Shown: positions 52,150 to 60,903 of the stretch, in pieces
Position numbering within the stretch: position 1 is the stretch's first letter
How the letters are laid out: each line of letters starts with the position of its first letter
Assembly (NCBI RefSeq): GCF_042659465.1
Contig: NZ_JBHSSW010000009.1
Coordinates: 1-64,000, forward strand
Direction: 5' to 3'
Origin: Ponticaulis profundi
GTDB lineage: Bacteria > Pseudomonadota > Alphaproteobacteria > Caulobacterales > Hyphomonadaceae
DNA: 64,000 nt
The notes under the pieces: model-generated
The model's input: only the letters and a program-made list of their open reading frames with translations
Database searches by the model: none
What the model was told of the DNA's origin: nothing
Made by a program: the position numbers and the translations under genes

Positions 52150-52274
52150 TCGCTTCGTTTTTTCCTCGCGCCGACCCTCGAGCGACGATTTCGATTAAAT
52201 TTACCCGGTTTATGAAACGCGAAACCAACGCTGTTCACCTAATGTGAGCTCACTGTTTGTCAGGAGAGTTCGCA

Positions 52275-52844
52275 TTGGTCGAAAGACATCTGGGAAAACG
52301 CGGGGAACGCCGACTAAACCGCATCCGATCTGCCCTCCATCGCTTCGCGGGTGAGGAAAAAGGATCAACGGTGGTCGAGTTCGCACTCGTTGCGGCCCCC
52401 TTTATCGTCATGCTGATCGGCCTGTTTGAAGTCTGCCTGATCTTTATTGCCACCACGACGCTGGAACACGGCGCGTCTGAAGCGGCCCGCCAGATCCGCA
52501 CCGGTGAGCTTCAGTCATCCGGCGCGTCTGCTGAAACCTTCAAACAGCTCGTCTGCGATAACTCCTTCGGCATTCTCGACTGCAATGATCGCCTGAAAGT
52601 CGATGTGCGTGTGTTCGAAAGTTTCACGAACACCAGCAATGACAACCCGATCAAGGACGGCAAGGTGGACGATTCGGCCCTGCAATTCGACGCGGGCGAA
52701 GGCAATGACATCGTTCTGGCTCGCGTCTTTTACGAGTGGAACCTGATCACGCCCGTTATCAGCGCCCCGCTTTCCAATATGGATGAAAACAAGCGCCTGC
52801 TTCAGGCGAATGTCGCCTTCCGTAACGAGCCGTTCGGAGACTAA
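52275..52844 (+). CDS. tadE: TadE-type minor pilin/pseudopilin
   Basis: 189 aa. I choose the TTG at 52275 because AGGAG lies 8 bases upstream; the TTG at 52257 lies before that site. The prepilin-like segment EEKGSTVVEFALVAAPFIVM has Gly, then Glu at +5, as in TadE. A periplasmic domain of about 140 residues follows, with one Cys pair (LVCDNSFGILDCND). It is processed by CpaA and needed for Flp pilus formation. Confidence 0.9.
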   Translation: MVERHLGKRGERRLNRIRSALHRFAGEEKGSTVVEFALVAAPFIVMLIGLFEVCLIFIATTTLEHGASEAARQIRTGELQSSGASAETFKQLVCDNSFGILDCNDRLKVDVRVFESFTNTSNDNPIKDGKVDDSALQFDAGEGNDIVLARVFYEWNLITPVISAPLSNMDENKRLLQANVAFRNEPFGD

Positions 52845-52849
52845 GGCCC

Positions 52850-53389
52850 ATGCTGATCAATCCTTTTACCAAAGCGATGCGCAAGTTTCGGGAAGACCGC
52901 TCCGGTGTGTCCGCGGTTGAGTTTGCGCTCATTCTGCCGGTTTTCGCGCTTCTGTTCTTCGCCAGTATCGAGGTCTCGTTCCTGATGCTGGTCGACCGGA
53001 AAGTGACCCAGACGGCCTCGACACTTGGTGACCTGGTCGCCCGGGCAACGGCGGTCTCGAACAGTGATCTGGATGATATCTTTCACGCCTCAAACGCGCT
53101 TTTCCAGCCTTATGATGGCTCAAAGGCCCGGATGCGTGTCACGAGCGTGCAGCAGAACGGCACGAAAACCGAAGTGCTCTGGTCAGAAGCGCAGAACATG
53201 ACCGCCTATAGCAAGGGTGCGAGCGTCACCATTCCGTCCGGCCTTCTGGAAAACGGACAGAGCGTGGTCATTTCCGAGGTCAGTTATGACTATGACTCGA
53301 CGCTCGGATACTTTCTGCCATCCACCAAAGTGCTCGATGAGACCTTCTATCTGCGCCCGCGTCGCACGGAGACGGTAGAGCGGAGATAA
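52850..53389 (+). CDS. TadE/TadF-type pseudopilin
   Basis: 179 aa starting 5 bp after the previous gene. The segment RSGVSAVEFALILPVFALLF carries the Gly/Glu processing motif and TM helix. LMLVDRKVTQTASTLGDLVA follows, as in TadE/TadF proteins. No vWA domain is present, so it is not TadG. A TadG gene is not found in this window. Confidence 0.9.
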   Translation: MLINPFTKAMRKFREDRSGVSAVEFALILPVFALLFFASIEVSFLMLVDRKVTQTASTLGDLVARATAVSNSDLDDIFHASNALFQPYDGSKARMRVTSVQQNGTKTEVLWSEAQNMTAYSKGASVTIPSGLLENGQSVVISEVSYDYDSTLGYFLPSTKVLDETFYLRPRRTETVERR

Positions 53390-53411
53390 CCCCGCTCTAT
53401 CAAATCTCGCC

Positions 53412-54917
53412 TCAGGTCTGTTTGGGGTATTTCACACGCAAGAGCGCAATCAATCCGATCAGGAAGAGCGCGCTGATGGTCGACATGCCAATCCGCTGGC
53501 TGTTGAACGCTGATGTGAAAATCTCCACCAGGAGCGGGCCGAGCCAGACCGTTACCGTGCCGGCAATCGCATAGAGCCCGAAGAACTCCCCCATCATGTG
53601 TTTTGGCGCCATGCCCACCAGCATGGCACGGGAAGATGAAATACAGGCCGTCGCGAACGTCCCGAGCAGGGAGGCAATCGCCAGATACGCCCAGTCATGC
53701 GTGTGGGAGTAAATACTGCCCGGCAGAACCCGTTCTGATTCAATCAGGCCATAGAGAATGCTTTCCTGCGTGATCGAAATGGTCAGGAACAGGATGACGG
53801 TCAGGGCTGACAATTCCACGATCAGCGCATTCCGCGATCCGAAGACCCGGTCCAGAAATGCACCGAAAAAGCCGCCGACCGTCGCAAAGATGGACAGCCA
53901 GACCGCATAGCCCACAAGCTCGACCACATTCCAGTTCAACGCGCCCGCCACATAGACCGCGCCAAGTGCCAAAAGGGCCTGCATGCCATCTGCATAGATC
54001 ATCCGCGCAACGAGATATTTCATGATCTCCTTGTGATCGCGCGCCTTCTTGATCGTGTTCCAGAGCCCCAGCATGCCTTCCCGGATGGCGCGCACCCAGC
54101 TTGCCCCGCGACGCCCGGAATCCGGACAGTTCATGAAGAACGGCCAGATGAACACACACAGCCAGACCGCCGCAATCGGCCCTGCCAGCCGGTAATGCTC
54201 GTTCTCAGCGACATTCACACCAAAGAGCGGTGCATCAAATGGCCAGCCCATCATGGCGGGCATGGCAAACCCAACCACAATCAGGAGCATGAGCAGGGTT
54301 CCGGCAAGATTACCAAGAGCCAGCCCGTGGCCGGAAATGCTCGGCAGCACTTCCGGGCGCCCGGAATCTGCCAGCATGGAATTATGGATCACCTCCGAAT
54401 AGGTGAAACAGGTCGACCCGACGATCAGGATCACCGCGACCCAAAAGAGGGAAATCCCGGCATCACCCGGCTGAACGAACCAGAGCAGGCTCGCCATCGC
54501 GGCCAGTGTAAACAGAAACACAGCGACGAGCGGCTTTCGCTTGCCACCGCGATCAAGCGCAGCCCCAAGGATCGGCGCGGTCAAAGCCGCTGCAAAGCCT
54601 GCCCATTTCGTGACGCCTGCAACGAAGGCCTGACCATGTGCATTGGCGGCGCGCGCAGCTGCTTCCGGCGTCATGCCATCAAACATGCCATCGGCGAGCG
54701 CATTCGCACCCACAACATCGCGCGCCAGATAAGGCGCGAAGATGTAAACGACGACCAGAAGATAATAAGGATTCCGGGCGAATTCGAACAGCACCCAGGC
54801 TGTTCCGGATTTGCCCCACGCACCGCCTCTCTGCTCGGGTGGCACGCTGGTTGGCATATCGCCGTCAACCGCAGCCGTCATGGCTGGCTTGCCGGTATTG
54901 CTGTTAGCCAGAGTCAT
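53412..54917 (-). CDS. UMF1-type MFS transporter (Atg22-like)
   Basis: 501 aa inner-membrane transporter with about 12 TM segments. AWVLFEFARNPYYLLVVVYI is the typical UMF1/Atg22 N-terminal motif, and LGAALDRGGKRKPLVAVFLF is the MFS loop 2-3 with D-x-G-x-R-K. SSSRAMLVGMAPKHMMGEFF matches the loop 10 region. Family members export amino acids or related solutes. The substrate is not predictable here. An internal ATG at about residue 13 is an alternative start. Confidence 0.85.
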   Translation of the reverse strand: MTLANSNTGKPAMTAAVDGDMPTSVPPEQRGGAWGKSGTAWVLFEFARNPYYLLVVVYIFAPYLARDVVGANALADGMFDGMTPEAAARAANAHGQAFVAGVTKWAGFAAALTAPILGAALDRGGKRKPLVAVFLFTLAAMASLLWFVQPGDAGISLFWVAVILIVGSTCFTYSEVIHNSMLADSGRPEVLPSISGHGLALGNLAGTLLMLLIVVGFAMPAMMGWPFDAPLFGVNVAENEHYRLAGPIAAVWLCVFIWPFFMNCPDSGRRGASWVRAIREGMLGLWNTIKKARDHKEIMKYLVARMIYADGMQALLALGAVYVAGALNWNVVELVGYAVWLSIFATVGGFFGAFLDRVFGSRNALIVELSALTVILFLTISITQESILYGLIESERVLPGSIYSHTHDWAYLAIASLLGTFATACISSSRAMLVGMAPKHMMGEFFGLYAIAGTVTVWLGPLLVEIFTSAFNSQRIGMSTISALFLIGLIALLRVKYPKQT

Positions 54918-55021
54918 TGGTTTTGCTTCCTCCCGCGACTATTTCTGCCGCTTCCGAAAGGCAGACTGCGTCATTTACCGGGAGAAAACCAGTAGAGTTT
55001 CGTGGCCGAAGTTCGACCGGG

Positions 55022-55804
55022 TTATGTCTGAAGGAAGCGTTTCTTGAGGCGATCGCCCATTTCATCATCCACGCCGAGCACCTCTCGCGCATAATTGCGC
55101 GGTGACCCGTGCGCATCTGACATCACTTCAAACGCGTTTTCGAGATAGACGTCCCGCACACCCATGAAAGGACGATAGACATCGGCTTCATGGTTCGCGC
55201 CCAGCGCTTCGTTAAAGCGTTTGCGGGCCTCCGGCAGGAAGCGATCAATATCGACGGCTTCATTGGTCAGGATATAATCCTCTGCAACATCCTTCTCATC
55301 CACACCCAGGACGATATGTGTGAGCGCGCAGATAATGCCTGTGCGGTCTTTACCGGCAGCGCAGTGAACCACCGCAGCGCCTTCCCCGCCTTCACGCGCC
55401 AGCCCGTCAAACCAGGCGCGGAACAGCGCGATATGGTGCTCTTTGAACGGCGCCGCGCGATAGTATTTCGTCATATAGCCTTCGATGGACTCCGGCGTGA
55501 CATTGTCACCCTGGAGAGCAGCGATATGCGCTGGCACTTCTTCGCGGCCACCTTCATGGCTGATCTGCTCGACATGCTCGGCTGGCCAGCGATTTGGCTG
55601 ACGGTCGCGCTCATCAGGGCGGCGAAGATCGATGTGATAGGAAACGCCAAGAGAATCGAGAAACGCTACATCCTTGTCGGTCGCTTCATTGTAATGGCCT
55701 GACCGAAACAGAAGACCCGGACGGATCACACCATTGGGCGTGGCGTAGCCACCGAAATCCCGGAAGTTGCGCACACCTTCCAGCGGTTTGACTCGATCTT
55801 CCAT
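55022..55804 (-). CDS. Tyrosine/serine protein phosphatase family protein
   Basis: 260 aa from the ATG at 55804, with AGGGG 6 bases upstream. A GTG at 55831 overlapping the amidase stop is also possible. VRNFRDFGGYATPNGVIRPG begins the domain. The catalytic P-loop AVVHCAAGKDRTGIICAL has H-C-x5-R with the D-R-T variant, as in the MptpB-like Y_phosphatase3 group. Such enzymes act on phosphotyrosine, phosphoserine or phosphoinositide substrates. It is the last gene in dapB-amidase-phosphatase. Confidence 0.87.
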   Translation of the reverse strand: MEDRVKPLEGVRNFRDFGGYATPNGVIRPGLLFRSGHYNEATDKDVAFLDSLGVSYHIDLRRPDERDRQPNRWPAEHVEQISHEGGREEVPAHIAALQGDNVTPESIEGYMTKYYRAAPFKEHHIALFRAWFDGLAREGGEGAAVVHCAAGKDRTGIICALTHIVLGVDEKDVAEDYILTNEAVDIDRFLPEARKRFNEALGANHEADVYRPFMGVRDVYLENAFEVMSDAHGSPRNYAREVLGVDDEMGDRLKKRFLQT

Positions 55805-55827
55805 TTCCATCCCCTGTTTCGTGATTT

Positions 55828-57285
55828 TCACAAGAGCCCTAAATCAGAAGGCGGGCGCCTGAAACCCCCAAAAACACTTTCACAAGCTTCCGCGATATCA
55901 AGAATACGTGCGTCTTCGCCCTGCGCGCCGATAATCTGCATGCCGACAGGCAGACCCTCACGGGTCCGTCCCATGGGAATGGTGACCACCGGCAAATGGC
56001 AGGCTGTCGCAAGGGCAATCCAGGTGAGATGCGTGCCATAAGGCACTTTCTCGCCATTCACATCGAGCTTGCGGGACAGCACATTGCCGCGCGGCTTGTG
56101 TTCGAAAGCCGGTGTCGGAGAGACCGGCATGATCAGCGCATCGTACGACTCAAAAAAGGCGCGCATCATGCCTTTCAGAGCGGCGCGTCGACCATCCGCC
56201 TGCATCCACTCGACATGGGTCTGGCTTGCCTTGATCGCCCAGTTGCGCGCCGTGAACGGGTTCTTCGAGAAGGACTGCAACAGCTTCAGCACCGGCCGGA
56301 TGGTTCGAATGCCCATCATTTCCAGATTCGAGGCTTCCATGGCCGTGACCGGGATCAGCAGGGACAGATACACATCGATCAGCTCATCCGGATCGAGATC
56401 CGGCATGGCCATAGTCATGTCTGCGCCAATGGAATCGAGCTCATGGCTGGCGACCCGCAGGATATCGGTAATCTCCCGGTCGAGCGGCCAGCCTTCATTC
56501 TCTGGCCAGACCGCAAGTCGGACACCATGCAGGTGAAGATTGGGGCGACCACCCTGCGTCGCGCCATGCTGAATAACCGAACGCAGCAGTTTCAGGTCCC
56601 GGACGGTCCGCGCCATCGGGCCAACAACATTCAGATCGACCTCGCCGCGATATTCCGGCGCGGGCGGGATATGGCCATATTGCGAGATGACGCCATAGGT
56701 CGGTTTCAGCGAACACACCCCGGTGAAATGAGCCGGGATGCGCAGCGACCCGCCAATATCCGAACCCACTTCCAGAGGCGTCATGCCGGAAGCGAGCGAT
56801 GCAGCGGCGCCGCCTGATGACCCGCCCGGCGTGCGCGTCAGATCATACGGGTTGTTGGTCGCCCCGGAGAGCTTGTTACCGCTTTGCCAGTCACTGGCGA
56901 GATAAGGCACATTCGTCTTGCCCCAGATAACGGCCCCAGCCGCTTTCAATCGCCTGACAACATCTGCATCCGGCACGGGTCTGGAGCGGCTTGCATATTG
57001 CGGCGCCCCGGCGCTTGCCGGCATGTTATCAACGTCGAGCGTATCCTTGATGGTCATAGGCAGGCCGTGCAACGGACCCAGCACATTGCCATCGGCCCGC
57101 TTGCCGTCGAGCGCATTCGCGCGTTCGCGGGCGCGCTCAATATCGGTCTTGATAATGGCGTTCAGATGCCTGTTGACGCTCTTGAAGCGACGAATATGGG
57201 CATCCAGCAATTCAAGAGATGTGATGCGGCCCGCTTCCAGGGCTTCCATTTGTCGCCAGGCCGGTTGAAAGCAGAGCTCGCTCAC
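55828..57285 (-). CDS. Amidase (amidase-signature family)
   Basis: 485 aa starting at the GTG at 57285, whose last bases overlap the dapB TGA (GTGA). The frame is open to 57339, inside dapB. The Ser-cis-Ser-Lys triad is complete: Lys80 in MTIKDTLDV, Ser156/157 in TPGGSSGGAAAS and Ser180 in GSDIGGSLRIPA. It probably hydrolyses a carboxamide. The substrate is unknown, since the family spans glutamyl-tRNA amidotransferase A, fatty amide and indoleacetamide hydrolases. No GatB/GatC is nearby, so it is unlikely to be GatA. Confidence 0.88.
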   Translation of the reverse strand: MSELCFQPAWRQMEALEAGRITSLELLDAHIRRFKSVNRHLNAIIKTDIERARERANALDGKRADGNVLGPLHGLPMTIKDTLDVDNMPASAGAPQYASRSRPVPDADVVRRLKAAGAVIWGKTNVPYLASDWQSGNKLSGATNNPYDLTRTPGGSSGGAAASLASGMTPLEVGSDIGGSLRIPAHFTGVCSLKPTYGVISQYGHIPPAPEYRGEVDLNVVGPMARTVRDLKLLRSVIQHGATQGGRPNLHLHGVRLAVWPENEGWPLDREITDILRVASHELDSIGADMTMAMPDLDPDELIDVYLSLLIPVTAMEASNLEMMGIRTIRPVLKLLQSFSKNPFTARNWAIKASQTHVEWMQADGRRAALKGMMRAFFESYDALIMPVSPTPAFEHKPRGNVLSRKLDVNGEKVPYGTHLTWIALATACHLPVVTIPMGRTREGLPVGMQIIGAQGEDARILDIAEACESVFGGFRRPPSDLGLL

Positions 57286-58100
57286 AGGCCGAGGACATGC
57301 TTCATGGAATACCAGCCTGCCGGTTTGCCGACAGCCCACTGCGCCGCTTTCATGGCGCCGCGCGCAAACACCCGGCGATCAAGCGCCGTATGCGAAAGGC
57401 TGAGCACTTCTTCCATCGCGCCGAAGCTGACCTCGTGCTCACCGATCACGCCGCCGGAACGACGCACGGAAAATCCGATCTTGCCTTCAGGTCGCTCGCC
57501 GGTGACGCCATCATAAGGCGGCAGACGCAAGTCATCGAGCGGCGCACCGCACCCGTCAGCAGCCGCCTCACCCAGCAGAAGCGCCGTCCCGGAAGGCGCA
57601 TCCACCTTGTGCCTGTGGTGTGTCTCCAGCACTTCAATATCCCATTCCGGACCGAGTGACTTCGCCGCGCGGCGAACGAGTTCGGCCAGCATGTTCACCC
57701 CAAGCGAAAAATTCCCCGAAAAGACGATCGCGTAATGCTGCGACCATTCCTGAAGGGCGAGTAACTCATCCTGCGTGAAGCCTGTTGTACCAATCACCAC
57801 GGCTTTCACGCCTGTGCCCTTGAGCGCAGACAAAGCCGACAAGGTCGCCTGAGGCCGGGTAAAATCCACATAGGCATGGGCGCCCTGCGCCGCTGCTTCC
57901 AGATCGGTTGTCAGCTGAACGCCGGTATCACGCTCGCCCAGAATCTCTCCGATATCCTTACCAATGCCGGGGAAAACAGGGGCCTCGGTCGCGCCGAACA
58001 GCTCAAGATCCGGATCAGACAGGGCCAGTCCGCTTAACGCCTGACCCATGCGGCCAGCCGCGCCAGCAACAACAATTCGCGTAGGTGATTTTTCGGTCAT
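57282..58100 (-). CDS. dapB: 4-hydroxy-tetrahydrodipicolinate reductase
   Basis: 272 aa enzyme of the diaminopimelate/lysine pathway, feeding peptidoglycan. It has the NAD(P)-binding GAAGRMGQAL (about residues 13-22), and ETHHRHKVDAPSGTALLLGE is the DapB signature with catalytic His and Lys. The final SFGAMEEVLSLSHTALDRRV is also conserved. Its stop overlaps the amidase start. It is the first gene of the operon. Confidence 0.95.
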   Translation of the reverse strand: MTEKSPTRIVVAGAAGRMGQALSGLALSDPDLELFGATEAPVFPGIGKDIGEILGERDTGVQLTTDLEAAAQGAHAYVDFTRPQATLSALSALKGTGVKAVVIGTTGFTQDELLALQEWSQHYAIVFSGNFSLGVNMLAELVRRAAKSLGPEWDIEVLETHHRHKVDAPSGTALLLGEAAADGCGAPLDDLRLPPYDGVTGERPEGKIGFSVRRSGGVIGEHEVSFGAMEEVLSLSHTALDRRVFARGAMKAAQWAVGKPAGWYSMKHVLGL

Positions 58101-58208
58101 GACTCTATAGAGACGGCGTTCTACAAAACGTCAATCCGGATTTGAGTCTCGGTCTGGCCATGACCGACAAAGCGCAACAGTCTTTGCGCGCAGTGTGAGA
58201 GTGACATC

Positions 58209-59252
58209 ATGATTTTCAACCTGTTTGGATCGAAATCAAGGACCCGGGTCCGGAAGATCACGCTCCATATCGGGTATGAAAAATGCGGCTCAAAGAGCAT
58301 TCAGCGGTTTTTGCATTCGAACCGGACGCGCTTGTCGGAACAAGGGTTTGAAACAACGGACGTCACCAAAGTCAGCACCTATGACCTGGCGCTGATGGCT
58401 TATGCCGGCATGCCGGGCTTTCGCGACATATTCAGCAATCGGACAGGAAAAAACTTCTCAACGGATGGCGCGCTGCGCCAGTCTATCGATGCCAGTCTTC
58501 GCAAGGCGTTTGCCTCAGAACCCGAAGCGCATTGGCTGTTTTCCTTTGAGGGCCTGCTCCATGTGCCCCCGGCTGGGATTGTGCGCCTGAGAAAACTGCT
58601 CACCACCTTCTGCGATGAGATCTCCATTGTGTGTTTCGTGCGCCGACAGGACCGTCAGGCCATTAGCGGATACACAACGCGGCTTCGCAATGATGGTCTC
58701 ACCCTCCGCTCCCCGCTCGCAAACATAGATGGCGGCCCCGTCGGCATTGATTACTTTGCCTGTCTGGAAAACTGGCGCGCCGCATTTGGACGCGAAGCCC
58801 TCAGCGTTTATGCCTTTGAAGACAATACCGATGTTGTTGAGGTCATCGCAGACCATCTCGGGCTCGACACCGACGGTCTGACCTTCCCGGAACGGGAGAA
58901 CACATCCCTGTCCGCCCATAGCCAGGAAATCCTGCGCAGCTTTAACGACCTACATAACAATCAGGCCGATTTTCAGGATCATCTGCCAGAGCTACGCGCA
59001 AAGCTGAGGGCCATTCTGCCCAAAGGGCTGGGACGCCTGCCAACGCGCGCAGAAGTGCACGCATATCTGACGCGCTTCGAAACCGGAAATGAGGACCTGC
59101 GCGGCACGTATCTGCCAGAAGGCAGCGCCTTTTACCGCGAACTTCTGGACTATCCGGAAACCGAGCAGATCGAACGGGTCAGTCGCGAGGAAGTGGACGC
59201 CTGGGTCCAGAAAGCGGCCCTGGCCGCCGGTATCGAACTCGCGCCGCGCTAA
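58209..59252 (+). CDS. Sulfotransferase-like P-loop protein
   Basis: 347 aa. ITLHIGYEKCGSKSIQRFL (about 18-36) resembles the 5'-phosphosulfate loop of sulfotransferases (HIG-x-x-K-x-G-[ST]-x-S-[IL]-Q). EISIVCFVRRQDRQAISGYT resembles the 3'-phosphate motif (R-x-x-x-x-x-x-S). A middle segment FACLENWRAAFGREALSVYA matches bacterial sulfotransferase-like proteins acting on carbohydrates. The acceptor is unknown. It overlaps the convergent TerB-like gene by 4 bp. Confidence 0.72.
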   Translation: MIFNLFGSKSRTRVRKITLHIGYEKCGSKSIQRFLHSNRTRLSEQGFETTDVTKVSTYDLALMAYAGMPGFRDIFSNRTGKNFSTDGALRQSIDASLRKAFASEPEAHWLFSFEGLLHVPPAGIVRLRKLLTTFCDEISIVCFVRRQDRQAISGYTTRLRNDGLTLRSPLANIDGGPVGIDYFACLENWRAAFGREALSVYAFEDNTDVVEVIADHLGLDTDGLTFPERENTSLSAHSQEILRSFNDLHNNQADFQDHLPELRAKLRAILPKGLGRLPTRAEVHAYLTRFETGNEDLRGTYLPEGSAFYRELLDYPETEQIERVSREEVDAWVQKAALAAGIELAPR

Positions 59253-59737
59253 CCGCGCCGGAAAATCGCTTTCACGCGCTCGACCAGAGAATATTGCCGC
59301 GCCCATTCGCGATACATCTCGCGATCCTTTTCCCGCTGCGCCTGTTCTTCAGCTGTAAAGGCTTTCAGATCGGACGCGATCCGGTCAGCATCAATGCTGG
59401 CAAGATGGCGTGCCTGAAAGGTCTCGATCAGGTCGCGCTCATTGTCACAAACGGTGCCATCCTGCTGAAAAATGGTGTTGGCCATATCAATCAGGCGTGC
59501 GCGGTCATGCGGATTGGAAATGTCTGCCCAGATGGCATCCAGCGACACCGGGTGGTCGACCTGATTGTTCAGATCAGACCGATCAGCATCACGCAAACCC
59601 TGATGGGTATTGATGATGTGGTGGAGCGTTTCTTTTTCGTCCGGATGAAGCTCATGGTCGGACCATGCGAGCGCAATCAGGCCACGATAAAGCGCCAGCT
59701 TGCTGGCTTTCTGGTCTTCGATAACGGCTTCAGACAT
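59249..59737 (-). CDS. TerB-like helical protein
   Basis: 162 aa, all-helical and cytoplasmic. LYRGLIALAWSDHELHPDEKETLHHIINTH-like sequence (residues 16-45) has the acidic D-H-E-L-x-x-x-E pattern of TerB/DUF533 proteins, repeated in DMANTIFQQDGTVCDNERDL. TerB domains bind divalent metal with clustered acidic residues. The basic C-terminal end (KAIFRRG) is separate. No other ter genes are close, so tellurite resistance should not be inferred. Confidence 0.65.
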   Translation of the reverse strand: MSEAVIEDQKASKLALYRGLIALAWSDHELHPDEKETLHHIINTHQGLRDADRSDLNNQVDHPVSLDAIWADISNPHDRARLIDMANTIFQQDGTVCDNERDLIETFQARHLASIDADRIASDLKAFTAEEQAQREKDREMYREWARQYSLVERVKAIFRRG

Positions 59738-59838
59738 GGTCCCACTCCTGATTTCCTGATCGGAAACTAGGTTCAGAACCTTAATTTCAGGCGAATCCGG
59801 AAGGCGGAAATGGCGCGATCAGATCTCGCCAGATCGGT

Positions 59839-60795
59839 CTAGTCCTCGATGTAAACGAAGGCGTCATCAGATGTTTCGATATGCCCGACGCCCGGAAACG
59901 GGAAGTGATAGGCATAGATCTGTTCACCGCTCTCTGCGAGTTCAGCAAGCAGCGCTTCACGGCTGGCGCGTGCTGTTGGCTCATCGGTGTCAAAATTGAT
60001 CTTCCAGCCCGGATGACCCACCGAAATGACGAAATGGTGCACGGAATCGCCCACATAGAGCAGCGTCTCTTCACCAGACGCAATGCGGAAGGCCGAGTGA
60101 CCTGGCGTGTGGCCCGCAACCTCAACGGCCGTCACCATGCCCGGAACGATCTCTTCGCCTGGCGTGAAGGTTTCAACAACCGGCTCGATCACGCTGACAA
60201 TGCCCGCCTGCTCTTCATTTTCCTGCATGAACGCCCATTCTGATTCCGACATGAGAATGCTGGCATTCGGGAATGCGAGCGCGCCGTCCTTAACGAGGCC
60301 GCCCACATGGTCGAAATGCGAGTGCGAAATCAGGATCATTGAAATGTCGGCTGGCGCGACGCCTGCCGCGTCCATCGAGGTCATCAGGTTGCCAGCCGGT
60401 GGACCGCCCGTGCCTGCATCGAACAGGATCGTCGCTTCAGGCGTCTTCAGCACCATTGGGTGCAGGGAAAGGCTCAGCGTTTCGCTTTCCAGGCCTGCGC
60501 TCTCAAGCGCAGCGGACACGTCTTCGACAGGTTGCTGATTGAAAGGCGAATCCGCGACCGGCATGGTGAAACCACCATCAACGAGCGCAATCGCTTCGAG
60601 CTCACCGATCGCAAAGGTCACGACCTCATCGGTGCTGGCCGCCATGGTTTCGGTCGGCTCCGGCGTCGGTGTCGGTTCAGCCGTTTCTGTCACCTCAGGC
60701 GTTGGCTCCGGCTCAGGCGCCGGGGCAGGTTCCTGAGAACAGCCTGCGATCATGAGTGCGAGAAAACTGGCGGAAAGAAGGCTGATGGATTTCAT
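59839..60795 (-). CDS. MBL-fold metallo-hydrolase lipoprotein
   Basis: 318 aa. A lipoprotein signal (lipobox IAGC) and a Pro/Glu/Thr-rich linker (about 22-55) lead to the metallo-beta-lactamase fold. The metal motif MILISHSHFDHVGGL (H-x-H-x-D-H) is intact, and LLYVGDSVHHFV and HTPGHSAFRI supply further ligands. It probably hydrolyses an ester, lactone or beta-lactam-type substrate. The real substrate is open. The ATG lies immediately behind the dnaJ terminator, which takes up most of its leader. Confidence 0.86.
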   Translation of the reverse strand: MKSISLLSASFLALMIAGCSQEPAPAPEPEPTPEVTETAEPTPTPEPTETMAASTDEVVTFAIGELEAIALVDGGFTMPVADSPFNQQPVEDVSAALESAGLESETLSLSLHPMVLKTPEATILFDAGTGGPPAGNLMTSMDAAGVAPADISMILISHSHFDHVGGLVKDGALAFPNASILMSESEWAFMQENEEQAGIVSVIEPVVETFTPGEEIVPGMVTAVEVAGHTPGHSAFRIASGEETLLYVGDSVHHFVISVGHPGWKINFDTDEPTARASREALLAELAESGEQIYAYHFPFPGVGHIETSDDAFVYIED

Positions 60796-60796
60796 G

Positions 60797-60833
60797 AAAA
60801 AAAGGCCCCTGCGTTTTGAACGGCGGGGCCTTT
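60797..60833 (-). terminator. Terminator after dnaJ, abutting the MBL gene start
   Basis: On the minus strand AAAGGCCCC pairs with GGGGCCTTT (9 bp) around a 15-base loop, followed by a T-run and then C-ATG of the MBL-fold gene. Spacing from the dnaJ stop is 70 bases. The only purine-rich ribosome-site candidate for the next gene (GGGG) lies inside the stem. Confidence 0.88.
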
Positions 60834-60903
60834 CTACCAGACCCCTGCTCCACTCTCAAAGCACGGGCCTCACGAAAGTTCCAAATCTTTCGAATAAGCC
60901 TGC

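Noticed and set aside
55828..57285. GatA subunit of Glu-tRNA(Gln) amidotransferase
   Set aside because: The amidase triad is shared, but no gatB or gatC is nearby and the gene is coupled to dapB. The family alone does not justify GatA.
59249..59737. Tellurite-resistance operon
   Set aside because: Only a TerB-like helical protein is present, without terA, terC, terD or terZ-type neighbours. TerB domains occur in many other contexts.
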